Source of the DNA: CAZAEB01 sp964484095
GTDB taxonomy: Bacteria > Patescibacteriota > Microgenomatia > UBA12405 > BS750m-G30
DNA: 31,380 bases
Assembly: GCA_964484095.1 (NCBI GenBank)
Contig: CAZAEB010000004.1
Location: forward strand, 1 to 31,380
Direction: 5' to 3'
Within the stretch, counting starts at the first letter, position 1; each line of letters starts with the position of its first letter. The notes beneath the pieces are model-generated. The model had not been told where the DNA came from. It saw only the letters and a program-made list of their open reading frames with translations, and did no database searches. Shown here piece by piece: positions 23,053 through 30,747 of this stretch. The translations under genes and the position numbers were made by a program.

Positions 23053-24207
23053 TCAATTTTTCTTGTTTGCTACGCTAATAACTGTATCTAAGATGATTTT
23101 ACTACAATTTTGCCAATCAAACACCTTGGCTCTCGCTTTTCCCTTTTTTATCAGAGCCGTCCTTAGTTGTTTATCATTTAAAATTCTTTCGATTTCCTGA
23201 GCAATTTGTTTATGATTTTTGGGATCAACAAGAATGGCAGTTTTGTTGGTAATTTCCGGCAAGGATCCGGCATTACTGCAAATAACCGGCACACCTAAAC
23301 TCATCGCTTCAAGAACAGGAATTCCAAACCCTTCCCAAAAAGAAACCATCACAAAGGCTTTGGCGTTTTTGATCAATTTTTCCGCCTCGCTGTCAGAAAC
23401 AAATCCGGTAAATATTACGTGTTTTTCCAAATCAAGCTCTTTAACAAGGTTGTAAATTGATTGGTAGAGCCAGCCTTTTTTGCCGGCAATAACTAATTTT
23501 GTATTTTTAATTTTATTTTCAGAAAACAGGATGTTGTAAGCTTTAATCAGTCCTTCAATATTTTTGCTTGGCTTCATAGTTCCCAGGTATAAAAGGTAAT
23601 CGGATTTAATATCCAGTATATTTTTAGCAGAGTTGCTTAATATTTCTGTTGACGCTTTCGTTTTGGTAAAACCGGGATGGGCAACGATGACTTTATCTTT
23701 TTCAACCTGATAATTCGCAATAATGTCCTTTTTGGTGAATTTAGAAATAGCAATGATTTTTTTTGATTTTTTAACTGACTGTTTTGTCCAACTTTTAAGT
23801 TGATATAGGTCTTTGCTGGTAAATTGATTTTTAAATTTTAAAAAGCCAAGATCCATTATTGAAATTACATATGGAATCGGGGAAATTCCTGGCCCGTAAT
23901 GTGATGGGGAAAATAATACATCTGGTTTTGGTTTTCTGAAAAACAATCTTTTTACGAGTCCTGTTCTTGTCCAAAAAAGTTTTGGACCAAAAGTTTCATA
24001 TTGCCACCAACTGGTTTCTGTAGGAAGATCAGCCAGGGGTCTGTCTTTTAAAAAAATCCTAAAGTTGTGCTTTTGTTTTTCAATTTTGTTTAATTTATAA
24101 ATTCCCCAAACAACTTCAAAAGCAAACTGATTAACCCCTACCCTATTTTGAATATTGGCTTCGTTTGCGTCAATAGCAATTAGTAAAGTTTTTTTGTTTT
24201 TGTTCAT
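23053..24207 (-). CDS. GT4-family glycosyltransferase
   Basis: 384 aa, GT-B fold. LLIAIDANEANIQNRVGVNQFAFEV starts the N-terminal domain (GVNQFA at 24-29 as donor loop), ISIMDLGFLKF is at 115-125, VIVAHPGF at 173-180, YLGTMKPSKNIEGLI at 207-221, and EX7E is E292...E300 in WEGFGIPVLEAMSLGVPV. Similar by eye to the GT4 at 24828 (both have the D-x-GFLKF/DLSFLRW segment), suggesting an old duplication with different acceptors. It is flanked by a methyltransferase (4-bp gap) and an acyltransferase (1-bp gap), so these enzymes may act together on a decorated sugar. Donor unknown. Confidence 0.9.
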   Translation of the reverse strand: MNKNKKTLLIAIDANEANIQNRVGVNQFAFEVVWGIYKLNKIEKQKHNFRIFLKDRPLADLPTETSWWQYETFGPKLFWTRTGLVKRLFFRKPKPDVLFSPSHYGPGISPIPYVISIMDLGFLKFKNQFTSKDLYQLKSWTKQSVKKSKKIIAISKFTKKDIIANYQVEKDKVIVAHPGFTKTKASTEILSNSAKNILDIKSDYLLYLGTMKPSKNIEGLIKAYNILFSENKIKNTKLVIAGKKGWLYQSIYNLVKELDLEKHVIFTGFVSDSEAEKLIKNAKAFVMVSFWEGFGIPVLEAMSLGVPVICSNAGSLPEITNKTAILVDPKNHKQIAQEIERILNDKQLRTALIKKGKARAKVFDWQNCSKIILDTVISVANKKN

Positions 24208-24211
24208 CTTC

Positions 24212-24850
24212 TTATTTTATCTTTGCAACCGCAAACAACTCAAGATGATATTTTTTTGGCCTAATTAACATAAACAGCAAATTGACAATTATTTTTCTAA
24301 TTAAATTATTACCGGAAAGCAGTTCATAAATAACCCATTTACCGGGAAGCATCTCAACTTCCTGAACACTAACAAGCGAAAGGTTTGCTTTATTAATTAA
24401 TGATTTTAAGCTGTTTGGCGTGTAGATCCTTTGGTGGGTGTTATCAAGATGGTGTTTAAAAATAAGTCCTTTGTCAGATAGATTTTTAGGAGTTTCTTGC
24501 GGGACATTAATAATTATCCTTTTTGAAATTCTGGCGGCTTCTTTTAAAACCAGCAGATCGTTATTAACATGTTCTAATAAATTTATCAGCAAAGCGGTGT
24601 CAAACTCTTGTCTTTTAAAGGGTAGTTTTTCCGCTTTGGATAGAATATAATTTCCCCTTTTTTCTTTTTTTGCTTTACTAATAAATGATTTCACGGAGTC
24701 TATTCCTACAACACTAAATCCCTTTTTAGTCAAAAAGTCGGTCCATATTCCACTGCCACAGCCAATGTCAATTATTTTATTGCCTTGAATATTTTTTAGA
24801 ATTAGCCCGGCTCTTTGTCCGGGAAGACTATCCTTTATTTGCTTTTTCAT
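24212..24850 (-). CDS. Class I SAM-dependent methyltransferase
   Basis: 212 aa, Rossmann-type methyltransferase. Motif I IIDIGCGSG at 26-34, acidic residue Asp51 ending beta-2 (VVGIDSVKSFI), motif post-I SKAEKLPFK and a FDTALLINLLEHV block (acidic Asp plus EHV), the usual signatures of Methyltransf_11-type enzymes. In a glycan cluster it most likely methylates a sugar hydroxyl, or caps the chain end to control length, as some O-antigen methyltransferases do. No membrane segment at the start, though the C-terminal 40 residues contain a hydrophobic stretch (IVNLLFMLI) that might dock to the membrane. Overlaps the upstream GT4 gene by 23 bp. Confidence 0.88.
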   Translation of the reverse strand: MKKQIKDSLPGQRAGLILKNIQGNKIIDIGCGSGIWTDFLTKKGFSVVGIDSVKSFISKAKKEKRGNYILSKAEKLPFKRQEFDTALLINLLEHVNNDLLVLKEAARISKRIIINVPQETPKNLSDKGLIFKHHLDNTHQRIYTPNSLKSLINKANLSLVSVQEVEMLPGKWVIYELLSGNNLIRKIIVNLLFMLIRPKKYHLELFAVAKIK

Positions 24851-25913
24851 ATACTTTTAAAGTTTCTTTAGCGGCTTTTTCCCAGGAAAACAACTTTAAT
24901 CTTTTTGTTCCCAGCCTGCATAGATCTTCTTTTCTTTCTAAAAGATTTTTAATTCCCAAACCAATATCAGAAACGGATTTTGGATCAACCAAAATTGCTG
25001 CTTTTCCGGCTACTTCAGGCATACTGGAAATAATACTGGTAAGCACCGGCACTTTTAGAACAAATGATTCTAAAATAGGCAGACCAAACCCCTCATAGAG
25101 AGAAGGATATAAAAAGCCTTCGCAGTTGGCAAAAAGAGCCAGCATCTCTTTTCTTGGTAAAAACCCGGTAGAAATAACGCTGTTAGACAGTTTCTCATCA
25201 GTCTTCCATCTTCCTGCGACTACAAGTTGATATTTCTGCTTATGATTAAAACTTTCAAAACCCTTAACCAAATTTTCGATATTTTTTCTCGGAGACTGCG
25301 ATCCGTATGCAAACAAATATGGTTTTGATATTTTGTATTTTTTCTTTATTTTGTCTAACTGCTTTTTATTAGGAGACTTAAACTTTAAAACATCTTCAGG
25401 AACAGATTCAGGGACAACGGTGATTTTTTCGGCAGGGATGAATAAAAGTTTTACTATCTCTTTTTTGGTAGCCTCAGAAACGGCGATTATCTGATCGGCT
25501 TCTTTTTTTACCCATTTTAAGCGATTTGTGTGAGCGGCCAGTACTTTCGGGTGAACCGAATCGGGCCAGCGCAAAAATGAAAGATCGTGAATTGTGGTTA
25601 CCAATTTTGCGGTTTTGGCCGGAGGCTGGGTCCAGTCGGAAGCATGAAAAACGTCTACTTTTCCGACAAGTTTTTCAATATTAAAAACATGAAGTCGATT
25701 CCATAATATGTCTAAAAAAGTGGGTGGAAAACGATATTTTCTAATATTTTCTTTTTTAATTTCAAGGAAGATTAACTTTCTTCGCATTGAAGAAAAGAAA
25801 AACGAAATGTTATTTTTGCCTTTATTTTTAAGCAGGTTAATAGCAAGATTTCTGGTGTACTTAGAAACCCCTTCTCCATATACGACTGATGATATGTCAA
25901 TGCAGATTTTCAT
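24828..25913 (-). CDS. GT4-family glycosyltransferase (mannosyltransferase-like)
   Basis: 361 aa, GT-B fold. KICIDISSVVYGEGVSKYTRNL at 2-23 with the Gly-containing donor loop, VFHASDW at 88-94, LVTTIHDLSFLRW at 104-116, VVPESV at 166-171, YGSQSPRKNIENLV at 203-216 and EX7E E274...E282 in YEGFGLPILESF. Resembles MtfA/B-type mannosyltransferases in plan. It is coupled by ATGA overlap to the small 69-aa gene upstream and overlaps the methyltransferase gene downstream by 23 bp. The GDP-mannose supply from manC in the same operon fits a mannosyl donor, but that is inference. Confidence 0.9.
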   Translation of the reverse strand: MKICIDISSVVYGEGVSKYTRNLAINLLKNKGKNNISFFFSSMRRKLIFLEIKKENIRKYRFPPTFLDILWNRLHVFNIEKLVGKVDVFHASDWTQPPAKTAKLVTTIHDLSFLRWPDSVHPKVLAAHTNRLKWVKKEADQIIAVSEATKKEIVKLLFIPAEKITVVPESVPEDVLKFKSPNKKQLDKIKKKYKISKPYLFAYGSQSPRKNIENLVKGFESFNHKQKYQLVVAGRWKTDEKLSNSVISTGFLPRKEMLALFANCEGFLYPSLYEGFGLPILESFVLKVPVLTSIISSMPEVAGKAAILVDPKSVSDIGLGIKNLLERKEDLCRLGTKRLKLFSWEKAAKETLKVYEKANKG

Positions 25914-26119
25914 TGTTTTTTTGCTGGTGCTGGTTGTGTCATTACTTTCAGACCGTACACTTTTATACCTGTGGGCACCAGACCGTCAATTGGTGCAGGG
26001 TCTTTCGTTCCTCCTGTTGACTTAGTCGCAATATCCCTGTCAAATACTGCCTCTTCATCTGGCGGCCTTCCTACCATGTCTCCTGGATACTCGCTATTTC
26101 TTAGATTGTCTGGGCTCAA
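25910..26119 (-). CDS. Small uncharacterised protein, Pro/Gly/Asp-rich
   Basis: 69 aa from a TTG at 26119 (no in-frame ATG until residue 15). No membrane segment, no Cys, rich in Pro, Gly, Asp and Lys, ending PAPAKKQ. Its TGA overlaps the GT4 start (ATGA), the same coupling seen between real genes in this operon, and it fills a gap that would otherwise be about 230 bp in a tightly packed operon, so I think it is translated. I do not recognise a family. The composition suggests a largely unstructured peptide. It might be the decayed end of an older gene, but no longer homologous frame is visible upstream, where a stop lies four codons before the TTG. Confidence 0.5.
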   Translation of the reverse strand: MSPDNLRNSEYPGDMVGRPPDEEAVFDRDIATKSTGGTKDPAPIDGLVPTGIKVYGLKVMTQPAPAKKQ

Positions 26120-26141
26120 TGTTTTTTATAATTTATAAAAC

Positions 26142-27563
26142 CTAGTATATCCTCCACTCCTCTACACCAACCTTTCTAAAACTTTCTCCCTTGGTCATTT
26201 TAAAGTTATTGTTTTTAAGCTCTGTTCTAATTTTATCCTCTGGATCAAAAATTGGCAATCCGTAACTGACAAGATAGATGGTTTGTTTTAAGATGGGTTT
26301 TATTTTTTCTATATCAGAAAAGTTGTTGATATAAATTGTTGACATATTATTTTTATTATAGTGATCAAATGGTTTTGAAATTTGGCTGCTTATTAGTACT
26401 GGACCGTTGTATTGGCTATTCCTTTGCTGGAGCCAGCTAACCATTCCTCTCCAGTCTTCCCGATGGAATTGAGAATTTGCCAGATACATTCCCGAGCAAG
26501 CGAGATTGATAATTATTAAAGCGACGGCAATTGGTTTAAAAAACTTTTTACTTTTAGAAACCTGCCAGGAAATAAGAAGGTAAAAAAATGGTAGGCAAAA
26601 AAGAAATCGAAAATAGGAAAACACCGGAATTGCAAAACTTATCAGAAACCCCGCCAATGGTGGGACAAAAAGAAGCAGAGAAATTAAGTATATTATATTT
26701 TTCTTTTTACGAGCGGTATTTTTAATAATTGCCAGGCTTGTAAGTCCCCAGTAAAGAACTGTTAAAACAATTGAGACTGCTCCATATAACAATTTATTGT
26801 CAATGCTTATTCTTCCGATAATAAATTTAACCGGCAAAAGGGCCGCTGCTTTTAGGCTGAAATTGCCAACTGTTTTTCCCCAGGCAGGAAACTGTTTTGT
26901 CCATTCCATACCTGTTTGAAGTTGTTTTATGAAAAGTGGGGAATATATAAGATAGCTGATGAGCAAAAGAATATATGGCAGCAGCCAGATTGAGGTAGTC
27001 CTCATCTTCTTTTCTTTTTTAGAATTTATTAGATCAAAAATAAAAAAGACTGGGATAGTAAAAAGAGTTAAAAAGTGGGAAAAGCCCATAGTAGTAATAC
27101 TCAGAGAATATAAAATCGCTTTTTTTAAAGTTGGTTTTTTCCAGAAAGATAAATGAAAAAAGGTTGTCAAAAGGGTGGCTGCGCAGGCAAGGATATACAT
27201 TCGATTTTCTTGGGAATAATAAATGTGCAAAGGCGAAGTGGCTATCAAAAAAGAAGACAGATAAATAAAGGGCTTGTTTTTTTTATCAATAATTTCTGAG
27301 ATTTTATAAATAAGAAATACGGATAAAACTCCAAAAGTAAGAGGAAGAATTCTGACAATCTCTTCGCCAGTTCCCAGCCGCGCCCAGTAATGGGTCAGAA
27401 AATGATATAAGGGAGGATTAAAGTCTCCAGGCATATAATTTAAGATAAGGTCAGATATGGAAAATCTGGTTGTCCAGACCTGGACGGCCTCGTCCAGCCA
27501 AAAGGACTGATTAAGAGAAATAAGCCTTAAAATCAAACTGGTGATAATGATTATTAATAACAC
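26142..27563 (-). CDS. GT-C/PMT-like multi-pass glycosyltransferase (DE-motif type)
   Basis: 473 aa, about ten membrane segments. The first outer loop has SFWLDEAVQVW (20-30) with the catalytic-type Asp24-Glu25 pair, followed by GDFNPPLYHFLTHYW (46-60) and an IYYSQENRMY block, the standard pattern of PMT_2/ArnT-like transferases that use polyprenyl-phosphate sugars on the outer membrane face. A C-terminal soluble domain of about 110 residues ends the protein. The GTG start at 27563 overlaps the upstream GT4 by 10 bp. It belongs to the same broad family as the protein at 18001 but carries DEA where that one has ADWHSW. Donor and acceptor unknown; protein O-glycosylation or glycan branching are both possible. 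Confidence 0.85.
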   Translation of the reverse strand: MLLIIIITSLILRLISLNQSFWLDEAVQVWTTRFSISDLILNYMPGDFNPPLYHFLTHYWARLGTGEEIVRILPLTFGVLSVFLIYKISEIIDKKNKPFIYLSSFLIATSPLHIYYSQENRMYILACAATLLTTFFHLSFWKKPTLKKAILYSLSITTMGFSHFLTLFTIPVFFIFDLINSKKEKKMRTTSIWLLPYILLLISYLIYSPLFIKQLQTGMEWTKQFPAWGKTVGNFSLKAAALLPVKFIIGRISIDNKLLYGAVSIVLTVLYWGLTSLAIIKNTARKKKNIIYLISLLLFVPPLAGFLISFAIPVFSYFRFLFCLPFFYLLISWQVSKSKKFFKPIAVALIIINLACSGMYLANSQFHREDWRGMVSWLQQRNSQYNGPVLISSQISKPFDHYNKNNMSTIYINNFSDIEKIKPILKQTIYLVSYGLPIFDPEDKIRTELKNNNFKMTKGESFRKVGVEEWRIY

Positions 27564-28744
27564 TTGTCTTTAAAAGATCTATTAATTTTTTTAATCACGT
27601 GGCTTGAAGTATAGTTTTTTAATATTTTATTATATCCGTTTTCTCCCATTTTTTTTGCTAGCAAAGGTCGAGAAATAATATCGTTAATTTTATCAGCCAG
27701 GTTAGTTGCTGAGCCGGGCGTAAAAAGCAGACCGTTTTTATTTTTGTTAATAACCTCTCTTATGGTGGGAATGTTTGCTCCAATGACCGGCTTCTTTCTT
27801 GCCCAGCTTTCCGCAAAAACTAATCCAAAAGATTCTTGGCTTGACGGATTAACCAGCATTGTTGCCGAATCTATAAGATCAATTTTCATGCTTTGAGAAA
27901 CCTTGCCTAAATATCTAATTCTTGTTTTGTATTTTAAGTCTAAACTATTTATTTTATCTTTAATTTTTTGGCTATAAAGTGTTTCCGGGCCGGCAATGGT
28001 TAGCCTTATTTTTTTATCGCTATCCCAGATAATCTTCATTGCTTCTATAAGGACAATAATTTGTTTGTGGGCCGATTTTGTTCCCAAATAAAGGATATTT
28101 GGGATTTTTGGAAATTTGCCGGCTCTGTTTTGCTTGTAGCTGAAAAGCTTGTTGTTCACAACTCCCCCACCGACAATCATTTTGTTGCAAGAAACTTTCA
28201 TATCTAAAAGTACTTTTTTTTCGTGGCTGGTTAGGCAAACTATTAAGTTTGCTTTTTTAAGTAAATTAATTAAAAAAGGATTTCGATGTTCGAAATCATT
28301 TTCATGGAAAGCAGGAATAATCGCTAGTTTTGATCTGTTTCTTTTGGCAATCAGATAGCCCCAAAACGTGTTTGCCAGAGGAAACAAACCGGTTATTACC
28401 CAGTCAGTATTTCTTTTTTTAAATATTTCCGGAAGATTCTTAAAAACGGGGCCCTTTTTAAGACATGTCCAAAACGATAACCCAAATAATTTTTCTCCTA
28501 ATCTGAAAAACAGTCTGCATCTTGAAAAAACATCCAAATATTTAATACTAACCCTATTTGTTTTTTGAATATCTTTATTCACCTTTTTAGGATTTGGATT
28601 GATAAGATCGTCAGTTGAGACCCGGTTGCTGGCAAGAACCTCAATACAATTATTTTCTTTCTCAAGTCCGTTAATTATTTCTGAAAAAAGACCTGCTCCA
28701 CCTTCAACGGCTGGATAACAGTGAAGAATAAATAAAAACTTCAC
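27554..28744 (-). CDS. GT4-family glycosyltransferase
   Basis: 396 aa, GT-B fold. Begins KFLFILHCYPAVEGGAGLFSE (2-22) with the GGAG donor loop; CLTSHEKKVL at 170-179, YLGTKSAHKQIIVLIEA at 219-235, LTIAGPE at 248-254 and the EX7E pair E304...E312 in ESFGLVFAESWA. The start is GTG, directly abutting the LCP stop codon (TAG GTG) with no gap. It is the third gene of the operon. It might act early in chain assembly given this place, but order of genes does not prove order of reaction. Confidence 0.9.
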   Translation of the reverse strand: MKFLFILHCYPAVEGGAGLFSEIINGLEKENNCIEVLASNRVSTDDLINPNPKKVNKDIQKTNRVSIKYLDVFSRCRLFFRLGEKLFGLSFWTCLKKGPVFKNLPEIFKKRNTDWVITGLFPLANTFWGYLIAKRNRSKLAIIPAFHENDFEHRNPFLINLLKKANLIVCLTSHEKKVLLDMKVSCNKMIVGGGVVNNKLFSYKQNRAGKFPKIPNILYLGTKSAHKQIIVLIEAMKIIWDSDKKIRLTIAGPETLYSQKIKDKINSLDLKYKTRIRYLGKVSQSMKIDLIDSATMLVNPSSQESFGLVFAESWARKKPVIGANIPTIREVINKNKNGLLFTPGSATNLADKINDIISRPLLAKKMGENGYNKILKNYTSSHVIKKINRSFKDKCY

Positions 28745-29785
28745 CTAAGGAAGATTCTTGTGAAAGTAATTTTTAATCAGCTCCCATTGATTATCGATCG
28801 GTTTTAATATCCAAGAGCCATAGGTCGGATCACGATCATTAATTAGTATTGGCTCTTCTCCTTTCCAGGGAAAATCATATTCCGTCTGGGTTCCGGAAAG
28901 AAAAACCGATTGGCCTACTTTCCAGTATGAAAAAATTGTTTCAAGACTAAGTTTGGGATTTATCTCTACTTCGTTTGTAAAAAACTTATATATCTCTCCA
29001 AGTATTTCTGGACGATTTATGACAATACTCTTAGAAATAAGTTTTTCTTTTAGTGCCAAAAAAACAACCTTTTGCCTTTTCTGCCTGGCTTCGTCAGTTC
29101 CTTCGACAAGATCGGTACTCTTTCTGGATCTCATGTATTGCAAAGCTTTTTCTCCATTCATAGCCTGTGTGCCTTTGGCAAAAGAGATTGTTTTCACTTG
29201 TCCGGTTCCATCATCTTTGGGAAACTGTTCATCAGTAAAGGATCTTTCTACATCAACCTCTATGCCCCCAACCAGGCTAATAAGTTTTTGAATCTGATCC
29301 ATTTTTAATATGACAACATGGTTAATCTTCCAATCAAATATGCTCTCTAGAGTTAGTTTAACCAGTTCGGTACCATCATTGGGGTCCTGCTTTTTGCCGT
29401 AGTAATATAGAGAATTTATTTTGGTTTTAAAGTCGGGAATCCACAAATCTCTAGGAATTGAAAACAGGGCATAATTGCCAGTTTTGGCATTTATAGCAGC
29501 CAATAATATGGTGTCAGTAAGTAGGCTATTGTCGTCAAGACGCTGGTCAAGACCCAAAATTAAAATTGTCAAATAGTCTTGTTTGTATCCAGATCTCATC
29601 CCCTGCCTGGCCTCTCTTAAAACACTTTCAGATTTAAGTCCGGAAGTGGCAAGGAATTTTTTAGCATAACTGGTAGTAGAAATAATCATAATTAAAACTG
29701 CGGCAAGAAAAATTAATCCCAAAGGAATTAAAAAGTGTCTTTTTTTTAGTTTGCTTGATAATGGTTTGCTGATTATTTCATTCAT
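28745..29785 (-). CDS. LCP (LytR-CpsA-Psr) family glycan-to-envelope transferase
   Basis: LCP proteins move a lipid-linked glycan to peptidoglycan (wall teichoic acid, capsule, arabinogalactan) or to a protein, on the outer face of the membrane. 346 aa: short inside end, one membrane segment (17-38), then the LCP domain: LTILILGLDQR at 72-82, TDTILLAAIN at 90-99 (Asp91), IPRDLWIP at 110-117 (Arg112), GGIEVDV at 173-179 and the RSRKS (219-223) ... DEARQKRQ (231-238) block, the Asp/Arg set that binds pyrophosphate in known members. Lying at the operon head, it is the strongest hint that the product is covalently attached to the cell wall or surface. It overlaps the GT2 stop by 8 bp. Confidence 0.93.
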   Translation of the reverse strand: MNEIISKPLSSKLKKRHFLIPLGLIFLAAVLIMIISTTSYAKKFLATSGLKSESVLREARQGMRSGYKQDYLTILILGLDQRLDDNSLLTDTILLAAINAKTGNYALFSIPRDLWIPDFKTKINSLYYYGKKQDPNDGTELVKLTLESIFDWKINHVVILKMDQIQKLISLVGGIEVDVERSFTDEQFPKDDGTGQVKTISFAKGTQAMNGEKALQYMRSRKSTDLVEGTDEARQKRQKVVFLALKEKLISKSIVINRPEILGEIYKFFTNEVEINPKLSLETIFSYWKVGQSVFLSGTQTEYDFPWKGEEPILINDRDPTYGSWILKPIDNQWELIKNYFHKNLP

Positions 29786-30716
29786 ATCGTTTATCTAGTG
29801 ATTCTAATAACTCCTCTTTTATAAGTGATCTTTTGCCAATCATCTTTGGAAATTTTAACATTATTTGGATAAAAGTTAACCCTATATCCGGAATGGTTTT
29901 TATTACTGGTGTATTTACAACGAGATCATATAAGTTTTTTAGTCTTTCCAAAGCAATCTGAGGCAGATATCTCAATATAGTTTTAAAGGAGTAGTTTTTG
30001 ATAATTATATATATCCAGTTTTTAAAAACCATTCGTTGGCGAAAATTACCCATTTTGTCACTGGTTGCTCCTCCTAAATGAAAACAAATAGCTTTGGGGA
30101 CATAAAGAGTTTTAAAGCCCATCTTTTGCAGTCTTAAAGAAAGATCCACATCTTCCTGGTAAGCAAAAAAATCTTCATCAAATAATCCTGCCTTTTTAAC
30201 TGCCCTTTTTTCATATACGGCCGCCGCTCCGGATGCTCCAAAAACATATTTGGGGACTTCTTTATTATTTTTAATATAGTCTTTTCCATTCTCGATATTG
30301 GTTGCTTTTCCGCAAATCCAAAAATCAAGCCCCTTGCTTTCAATTTTTTTCCCGTTTGCTGTTAATATTTTTCCGCACCAGCAGGCAACGTTTTTATTGT
30401 TTCTTTTTCTTATCTGGCTTTTAATAGTTTTAAACCAATTTTTATCTAGAGAGATATCATTATTGATTACTGCTACATACTTGTTTCTTGATATTTCTAT
30501 TCCCTGATTGACTGCTTTGGCAAAACCAAAATTTTTTGAATTATTAATTATTTTTATTTTTGGATAATTTTCTTCTAGAAATTCTACAGAACCATCAGTT
30601 GAACCGTTATCAACAATAACAACTTCTTTAGGTAAATTGGTGTTTTTATATATCGATTTTAAGCATTTGGCTAAAAGCTTTTTGCCGTTATAATTTGGAA
30701 TTACCATTGAAATCAT
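29778..30716 (-). CDS. GT2-family glycosyltransferase, first gene of the glycan operon
   Basis: 312 aa from the ATG at 30716; a longer frame to 30827 would lie under the divergent nuclease gene and across the promoter, so I reject it. SMVIPNYNGKKLLAKCLKS (3-21), VIVDNGSTDGS (34-44), FGFAKAVNQGI (63-73) and the DXD equivalent NND at 85-87 form the donor domain; FFAYQEDVDLSLRLQKMGF (catalytic ED at 188-189) and CFHLGGATS follow. The C-terminal 80 residues are basic and amphipathic, probably touching the membrane. A TATAAT lies 6 bp before the ATG, so its mRNA is probably leaderless. It opens an operon that runs to at least 9941. Confidence 0.9.
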   Translation of the reverse strand: MISMVIPNYNGKKLLAKCLKSIYKNTNLPKEVVIVDNGSTDGSVEFLEENYPKIKIINNSKNFGFAKAVNQGIEISRNKYVAVINNDISLDKNWFKTIKSQIRKRNNKNVACWCGKILTANGKKIESKGLDFWICGKATNIENGKDYIKNNKEVPKYVFGASGAAAVYEKRAVKKAGLFDEDFFAYQEDVDLSLRLQKMGFKTLYVPKAICFHLGGATSDKMGNFRQRMVFKNWIYIIIKNYSFKTILRYLPQIALERLKNLYDLVVNTPVIKTIPDIGLTFIQIMLKFPKMIGKRSLIKEELLESLDKRYE

Positions 30717-30722
30717 AAGTAT

Positions 30723-30737
30723 ATTATATGATAAAAT
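30723..30737. promoter_or_regulatory. Divergent promoter pair between the glycan operon and the nuclease gene
   Basis: The 31-bp gap (30717-30747) holds a perfect -10 TATAAT on the minus strand (30728-30723), ending 6 bp before the GT2 ATG, and an extended -10 TGATAAAAT on the plus strand (30729-30737), ending 10 bp before the nuclease ATG. Each predicted transcript start falls at or within a few bases of its ATG, so both mRNAs would be leaderless or nearly so. The -35 elements would lie inside the opposite gene and are not convincing. Confidence 0.6.
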
Positions 30738-30747
30738 CGATAAATAT

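Noticed and set aside
26120..26160. Promoter before the 69-aa gene (TATACT and TATAAA stretches)
   Set aside because: No -35 at fitting distance; AT-rich sequence of this kind is frequent by chance here.
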